NCBI GenBank assembly: GCA_940671915.1
Contig: CALNVZ010002065.1
Span: 59,656-123,655 of the forward strand
Length of the DNA: 64,000 bases
Direction: 5' to 3'
Source of the DNA: Paracentrotus lividus
Lineage: Eukaryota > Echinodermata > Echinoidea > Camarodonta > Echinidae
The notes beneath the pieces are model-generated. The model was not told the DNA's origin. It saw only the letters and a list, made by a program, of their open reading frames with translations, and searched no databases. The position numbers and the translations under genes are program-made. Each line of letters opens with the position of its first letter. Position 1 is the first letter of the stretch. Below, one piece after another: positions 58,059-64,000 of the stretch.

Positions 58059-58405
58059 TCTGCATGAAAAATTAATGAAAAATAAATGTTAAATAAAAAA
58101 TGTTTTTATTTATTTCATTTTATTATTATTATTATTATTATTATATTATTTTTTTTTTTTTTTTTTTTGGGGGGGGGGGGGCTGCACCACCTCATCTTTT
58201 ACAAATTAAAATTCGATTCGGCAAGAGTTCCTTTTGCGACAAGCTACAAATTGAAAATATACATGTGGAAATTGTTTATAATAATTTTTAAACATTAGAC
58301 TGGGTTAGGGTTATGGTTTAATAGGGTATATTTAAAAAAAAAAAAAAGAAGATAATTTTATAATAAGAAAAATTAACAACAAAATACAACTTCCAGTTTA
58401 TTTAG
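58059..58405 (-). mobile_element. 5'-truncated SINE copy
   Basis: Matches 51835-52141 from TCTGCATGAAAAATTAATG to CTTCCAGTTTATTTAG, with (ATT)n and T/G-run length differences. The tRNA-like head is absent, as expected for a 5'-truncated retroposon read on the minus strand. It terminates the broken LINE. Confidence 0.75.
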
Positions 58406-58639
58406 CCGGAATGAACTACTCGTATAGAAGTTTGAATCCAATTTGCTTATCTTAGTTGTTATATATCTGACAAACACGTTTTTTTATCTGACATAGCAAC
58501 ACAATAATATATGCAAAAAAGGAAACCGGGTAGGCCTATTTTTTTTCAAGTGCCATTAATAATTGAGTAGTCTTGGAGCAAAACAAGAGCGTACATTTTC
58601 AGTTGAAAAAGACAATGGTGTTTTTCTTCTCTGAATTAA

Positions 58640-59105
58640 TTATATAGGGGAGACGTTTCTGTGACTCGAACACTCGGAGACATCCCCAATAATTTTTGTC
58701 TGTCTCAGAGATGTCTCAGAGACCACTTTGAGAATTTCCCCCGACTAGTATCAAAACCGTATCAAACCCGTCCCAAACTAGTCTGAAATCCGTCTCATGA
58801 CAAGTACCTTGAGATAACAGCATAGAGGTGGTATCTCACTTCGCGGCGACGTCTCTGTGACTCGGAAAATCCAGGACGTCTCCAATAATTTTTTTTCTTC
58901 GCGGAAATATCTCGGAGACGTCTGCGCGACGAAAAACATTCATGCGATTTAAACATTATCTATTTTTGTCATGAGACGTCGCGGAAACTCAGCTCATGAG
59001 ACCGTCAGACCTCTTTGTGACGTCTCCACCACTACTTTCAAAAACATTTCAAACCCGTCTCAAATTAGTATCAAACTAGTTCCAAATCCGTCTTATCCCG
59101 TCTCA
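58640..59105. repeat. GAGACGTCTC-family repeat, two adjacent partial copies
   Basis: Words GGTGGTATCTCACTTCGCGG (58826), GACGTCTCTGTGACTCG and CCAAATCCGTCTTATCCCGT recur here, and the words CAATAATTTTTGTC and CCGTCTCATGACAAG occur once in each half. Same family as 38116-38304. Confidence 0.7.
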
Positions 59106-59109
59106 TCAT

Positions 59110-60375
59110 GACAAGACTTGCCACCAATAGTTTATCATTGGTTTTCGCGTCAGTTGTTCTTTTGAATATAATGTTCGGCCAAACTAACACGTCAATCTTG
59201 TTGGAAAATGTCATTTTTGATGATTTACATGCAAATAATCGAATCGTTGTGGATAATTCAATAATGCACCTCATTTTAAAGCAAATTTTGAACAAAGGCC
59301 TTTAGCTTTAAGTTAACGAGAAATAGATAAATTAGCTTCCTCCGACATAAAACTCGCAAAGCCATATCAAATTCTAAACCTCCTTTACCCCTGGTTTAGA
59401 ATTTTTTACAAATGTTTGTACAGATCTGGTCTCGAATGACGCCATCCGAGACTACATTCGTACAGTTAGACGCACGCTTCACTGACGCTTCATAGAGAAG
59501 CGTGCAGACCAGGGTTGCATTCTATTTTCAAAATCCGTACTATTTTGGTGCGACAGCACAACTCAGACTCCTTAGTGGAATACGGGCCGAAGTGTTTTCA
59601 TATTCACTCAGTGACAGAGATTTAAAGAATTCCAAAAATTAAGGACCAGCGCAAATAAGAGTGTTGGACTTAAACTGAGTACGAACCAAAGGCAAATGAT
59701 ATAGGGAGGATTGTCTCGTAGGATATGATTGAACATCACTATTTTTTTTTTTTTCACAAATATAGCGCTCATGGCATGAGGCAAGACTCCTGAGATATGT
59801 ATATACATTAATTCACCACAAATATAGTAAATGCGAGCGCGAAGCGTGAACAAATTTTTTTAATTAAATTTTTTTAAATGCGTGTTGAAGGATTTTAGAG
59901 AAGCATTCATTTGAAACCCATTTGAAAGTTAAATACTTTGGGAATTTAATTAGCCCTACTTGAAAACAAAGCATTTAAAGCCCCCATTTTTTTAATGGTG
60001 AGTTCATGGAAAATGTGTTTATGAATCTCACCAACCCGGATGCCTGTAATCATTATTTATGAATATGAGCCTAATTACCACTATTAACCACAAAAATAAT
60101 AAATGCGAGCGCGAAGCGCGAACAATTTTATTCCCCTATACTTTCGACCAGGAAGCAAGAATTTTAAGCACTTAGGAGTATAAATTTTGTTTAGCCACTC
60201 ATCAGAATATAAATATAAACGGGAGCTGTAATTTGTCCATCAAAACGATTTTAGAGGAAGCCATTGTAAACGGGGTTATTAACAAACCTAGGCCTAAAAA
60301 GGATAACCTTAAATATATAGGTGGGAAATTTTTCTCTCCGAATGAACTAGAACACAGAGTAATATCTCCTTGGAA
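59110..60375. other. non-coding region with two GCGAGCGCGAAGCG motifs
   Basis: ATGCGAGCGCGAAGCGTGAAC at about 59831 and ATGCGAGCGCGAAGCGCGAAC at about 60103 are followed by AATTTT. Otherwise no gene; open frames of 60-80 codons are not convincing. Confidence 0.55.
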
Positions 60376-60379
60376 AATG

Positions 60380-61010
60380 ATCCGGGCGAGAAGCGCGAGC
60401 AAAAATTTGGCTCTATTTATTCTCCTCATTTCTCCTCTTTTATTCTACTCGATTTCATGCATTTAAAACCATGTGAAATTTGTCCATTATTTAAGGTGAA
60501 ATCTAACCAATGTGAAATAATGTTTTGGTGGTCAGAATCGTCATAATATATAAGCTGGGTACAAGAAAATAAAATTAAAAAATAGGCGTACGCGAACAGC
60601 GAGCGTAAATTTCATGTATTCGAATGATCTGAAAACGGGACAATTTATCCGTTCCTCAGGAACACAATGGAATAACTCTTTGGAAAACTGATGCGAGTGC
60701 GAAGCGCGAGCGAAAATTTTGCATTACTTATTCTCTTCATTTCTCCTCTTTTATCCTCCTCGATTTCATGCATTTATAGTCATGTGAAATTTTTCCATCA
60801 ATTACGTGAAATCTAACCAATATAAATGGATGTTTTGGTGGTCAGAATCTTCATAATACATAATCTGGGTACAAAAAAATAGTAGAAATTCCCGATCGTA
60901 AATTATATTCGAATGATTTGAGAACGGGACAATTTATGCGTTCCTCAGGAACACAATATAATTCTTTGGAAAAAAATGATGCGCGTGTGAAGCGCGAGCG
61001 AAAATTTTGC
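60380..61010. repeat. ~300-bp tandem repeat with GAAGCGCGAGC motif
   Basis: About two units share GAAGCGCGAGCGAAAATTTT, TTTCTCCTCTTTTATYCT, GATTTCATGCATTTA and GTTTTGGTGGTCAGAATC. The GAAGCGCGAGC motif occurs at about 60390, 60700 and 60989. Confidence 0.85.
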
Positions 61011-61044
61011 ACTATGATAGAGAACAAACACTGAAAACCTAAAC

Positions 61045-61480
61045 GGGTAGACCGACTAGCTTTAAAGCTAGTCGTAGTGATGCCCAGACTGACTAGCTTT
61101 AAAGCTAGTCGGTGACGACGGACTAGCTTTCCTTCAACACAACCCGGTTATTACGGACTAGCTTTAAAACTCGTCCGTCTATACGGACTAGCTTGAAAGC
61201 TAGTCCGTCAAGTTAGTCCGTCAAGACGGACTAGTTTTAATGCTCGTCGGTCACGACGGACTAGCTTTCCAGAAAGCTAGTCGGTCATGACAGACTAGCT
61301 TTAAACCTAGTCGGTCACGACAGACTAATTTTAAAGCTCGTCCGTCGTGACCGACTAGTTTGACGGACTAGCATAAAAGCTAGTCGTAGTGATGCCCAGA
61401 CTGACGAGCTTTTGAGCAGGACTAGCTTTACAGCTAGTCGGTCATGGTGTAAAAGCTAGTCCGTCGAGCTTTTTTGCCGC
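61045..61480. repeat. palindrome array, left subterminal region
   Basis: Around fifteen to twenty variants of GACTAGCTTTAAAGCTAGTC, each a self-complementary 20-mer or a half of one, spaced irregularly. A shorter set lies at about 62790-63020. Confidence 0.9.
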
Positions 61481-62263
61481 GATGTTTTTGCTGCTGTCTT
61501 GACAGACTAGCATGACAGACGAGGATGGCTTCACCAGCTTGTCAGAGACGTCAAATCTGAAATATTAGAAGACATTTAAAGATACGATTAAAAACATGCA
61601 TATTGTCACAAGAATTCGAGCAAAAAAAAATCATTATGATGATATAAATCAGAAAACAGGAATTAATACAGGAGGCACAATTAGGTAACATTAATTATGG
61701 CAATTATCAAATAATGGGGGCAAGTTGCCCAGGGGTCGTCGCCATGGCTTGCATCATCATTGCTTTTTGTTGTAGGCCTACCTGCTTTTGCATTTTCGGC
61801 CTATACCATTATCCTTGAGAGCCACTTCAGAAATCCTAAAGTCGTGCCTCTCATCCAATGGTTTTTTTTTAGATACAAGTAATCTAAAAGAAAAGTGACG
61901 CCTATACTTATTATTAGAATTTTTAGAATTTAATTTTCATAATTTAATGTGATTGTTATTATCGTTGTAATTACACACAATTTAAAAATTGATTTGGCAA
62001 GCCATAATTTTTCGCGTTGGTGATTATAGCATTAATCTATGTGAAAAAAATAACGCTATCTGTGAACTGAAACATAAGGAATTTATAAAAAAAGAGTACT
62101 CACACAGTCATGTCACTCGAAGGAGATCGCCATGATAATCCGAATCTTAAGCTTTACGGGGTATATCAAGTGTGCGTCTGTATACAGTTTGCCCATTAAA
62201 CGGAATCCACATACAGATAATGCAACTAATAGTGATGTCCTTTTCGCAATGCGCATGTTATTC

Positions 62264-62718
62264 AGTCAATTGTATTCTATTCTATTTCTATTCACTGCTG
62301 TTGCTAAGCCGGGCATTCACCAGCAATCTATAAGAATAGACGGTTCACGGGTTTTATGGAACAATATTCCTAACCTACTCGTGAATGGCATACTTTTCAT
62401 GATTGATGTTATGTCGGCAATCGTAAGCTCTCAGATTTTTAAGCCAAAAAAAAACTTTGTTTGAGAATGTTGATTGTATCCAACTTCTATTCACTGTTGT
62501 TGCTAAGCCGGGCATTCATCAGCAATCTGTAAGTACATACCGGGTTCTTGAGTTCTATAGTAACAAGGTATTCAATTAGCCTGTATTGAAGAATGGAGAA
62601 CAATATTTGGAATCTACCGGTAGGCCTACTCGTGAATTGCATAATTGTCATAATAGATGTTCTGTCTCGTAAGCTTTCAGATTGTCACGCCAAAACAACC
62701 TTTGTTTGAGAATGTACC
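62264..62718. repeat. ~215-bp imperfect tandem duplication
   Basis: TCTATTCACTGCTGTTGCTA, AGCCGGGCATTCACCAGCAA and the ending CTTTGTTTGAGAATGT occur twice, with the second unit carrying short insertions. A 110-codon frame (62132-62464) crosses the first unit but is not shared by the second, so I do not call it a gene. Confidence 0.75.
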
Positions 62719-63059
62719 CACTAGATTATGCTCGGAAACAGAATAAATAGAGAAGGTACATTGAAACGACATTGCAACTATTTGTATCAAAAGCTAGTCA
62801 GTCATTCTAATGGGTGAATTGTCCTACCCCCCTACTTTTTTTTTGACCTAGTCGGTCACTAGCATCAAGCTTGACGGACGAGCTTTAAAGCTCGTCCGTC
62901 AAGTTGAGAGATGTAAATTCAGTTGTATGCTAGTCCGTCTCGACGGACTAACATGACAGACTAGATTTAAAACTAGTCTGTCTTGACCAACTAGCTTTAA
63001 AGCTAGTCGGTCCATTGACGGACGAGGTTAGGTTTTCAGTGAAAGGCATGGAAGTTTAA

Positions 63060-63350
63060 CATCAATTTGGCTCCCGTAATTTAAAGGCCAATACGTTGAC
63101 CCGTTAGTTTCAGGTCAATTCTGCGCCCCCCCCTTAAATTTACAATAAATTTGGCCTCCTACGTTTAAGCTCAATTTGGCGCCCCCTTAGAGTTACGTCC
63201 ATTTGCCCCCCCCCCCTAAATTTTAAGGGGGCGCCAATTTTGAATTTGCGCTATGCATATATGTTTTAGGTTAATTTGGCGCCCCTGGGTTAAAGATCAG
63301 TTCGGCGCCCCTATGTTCAGGACCAATTAGGTGCCCCTTAGTTTCAGGTC
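63060..63350. repeat. ~30-bp repeats of the type AATTTGGCGCCCC
   Basis: Seven or eight diverged units pair a CAATTTGGCGCCCC-like half with a TTAGGTTCA-like half. A similar word ends the window (GAATTTGGCGCCCCTGTG, about 63967) and another lies near 46650. Confidence 0.75.
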
Positions 63351-63359
63351 TACTTGAAA

Positions 63360-64000
63360 TGTAAAAAATGTAATGTTAAAGAAAATCAATTTAAATTGAT
63401 GTTGGGCCATTCTTTGAAAAGTGAACCTTTTTGGGACAAAATAAAGTTTTTGCTTTTTGATTTTAAGCTGCATATTCAAATAGAGCAACGTCTGAAGTTT
63501 CATGAACTGATTTATTTTTTCGTGATTTTTGCAATTTTCATGCTCATTTGCATAAATTAATATATATGATAATTAGACGGAAGAATGGTACATAAAATAT
63601 CGTGTTTTTTTTTAACCCTGACTGGAATGGATATGCTGACTTCCTTACTTGGATTACTGTCATTATATCATTATTTACCTCTATTCCTTTTAATCTAACC
63701 CAAAAAACAATGTTGTTAAATTGATTATATTAAGATAACTAACCCTGGAAATTAATTGCCCTCAAATATCACACACGTGACCAGAAAACAAATAAAGTTT
63801 ATGCCCCGCCTTAAACATGGCTCTGGTATTATTAGCTAGATTTAGTGTACCTTGCATCTCACCAAATATGAATCCATGAAAAGTTTTAGTTTGATTAATT
63901 ACCAAACAAATTGGTCACACACGTCAGGCGCGTATCCAGGATTTCGCACCCCTGGGGGCCCGACGTGAATTTGGCGCCCCTGTGTACTTTTCAAAATATG
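63360..64000. other. non-coding end of window
   Basis: No gene recognised. The last 80 bases (GCGTATCCAGGATTTCGCAC then GGGGGCCCGACG) look like the start of another dispersed repeat cut by the window edge. Confidence 0.5.

Larger units (their letters stand above)
61029..63041. mobile_element. 2.0-kb CACTG-ended element with palindromic arrays
   Basis: CACTGAAAACCTAA and TTAGGTTTTCAGTG are exact inverted ends. AAA flanks both sides (61026-61028, 63042-63044), a 3-bp duplication as in EnSpm/CACTA elements. Inside each end lies an array of GACTAGCTTTAAAGCTAGTC palindromes joined by GACGGAC or GGTC. The centre (61560-62790) has no transposase. The TAGTC-rich subterminal zone echoes the 48831-53004 element, though the termini differ after CACTG. 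Confidence 0.75.

Noticed and set aside
62132..62464. 110-codon frame as a gene inside the CACTG element
   Set aside because: The adjacent duplicated unit does not keep the frame and no domain is visible.

Overview
The window is a gene-poor, AT-rich, repeat-dense piece of animal nuclear genome. I see no bacterial operons, CRISPR array, rRNA or intact tRNA. The evidence for a metazoan is Ig-superfamily membrane receptors, APE-type non-LTR retrotransposons, a tRNA-derived SINE, long (TA)n and (AAT)n microsatellites, and many short inverted-repeat DNA transposons. The frequent TAGGCCTA-type words and the sea-urchin TU-like fold-back elements make a marine deuterostome, probably an echinoderm, my best guess; the sequence alone does not prove it.

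Layout. 0-10 kb: non-coding DNA with several MITEs, an ACTGG minisatellite running into a CCHC zinc-knuckle gag/ORF1-like reading frame (3.27-4.09 kb, minus), microsatellites and an 846-bp fold-back mariner-like MITE. 10.0-15.4 kb: a GGACAATTACCCCC minisatellite abutting a 4.95-kb fold-back element whose long inverted ends are arrays of a ~41-bp unit. 15.4-24.8 kb: a GC-rich unclassified block, LINE tails, a 1-kb TA-flanked MITE, a decayed LINE ORF2 fragment and a ~150-bp tandem array. 24.8-29.4 kb: a second member of the fold-back family (with a 25-N assembly gap) inserted in that array. 29.4-32.1 kb: mariner-like MITEs in TA microsatellites. 32.45-33.5 kb: an intronless two-Ig-domain membrane protein gene. 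33.7-43.7 kb: (AAT)n, a TATAGGTTTTCC MITE family and nested DNA transposons. 43.8-45.75 kb: an intronless four-Ig-domain membrane receptor gene. 47-53 kb: TGACGTCA arrays and a 4.17-kb CACTG-ended transposon holding a decayed DDE transposase remnant and a tRNA-like SINE. 53.0-53.8 kb: a LINE 3' end. 55.7-58.06 kb: a broken LINE with endonuclease and reverse transcriptase. 60.4-63.3 kb: a ~300-bp tandem repeat and a 2.0-kb CACTG-ended element with palindromic GACTAGCTTTAAAGCTAGTC arrays.

Only three reading frames look worth calling genes: the two Ig receptors (same strand, about 10 kb apart, both apparently single-exon) and the zinc-knuckle ORF. Almost everything else is transposon-derived. 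The two fold-back elements and the two CACTG elements are the most interesting structures, because their ends are built from short tandem or palindromic units, and neither pair carries an intact transposase here.
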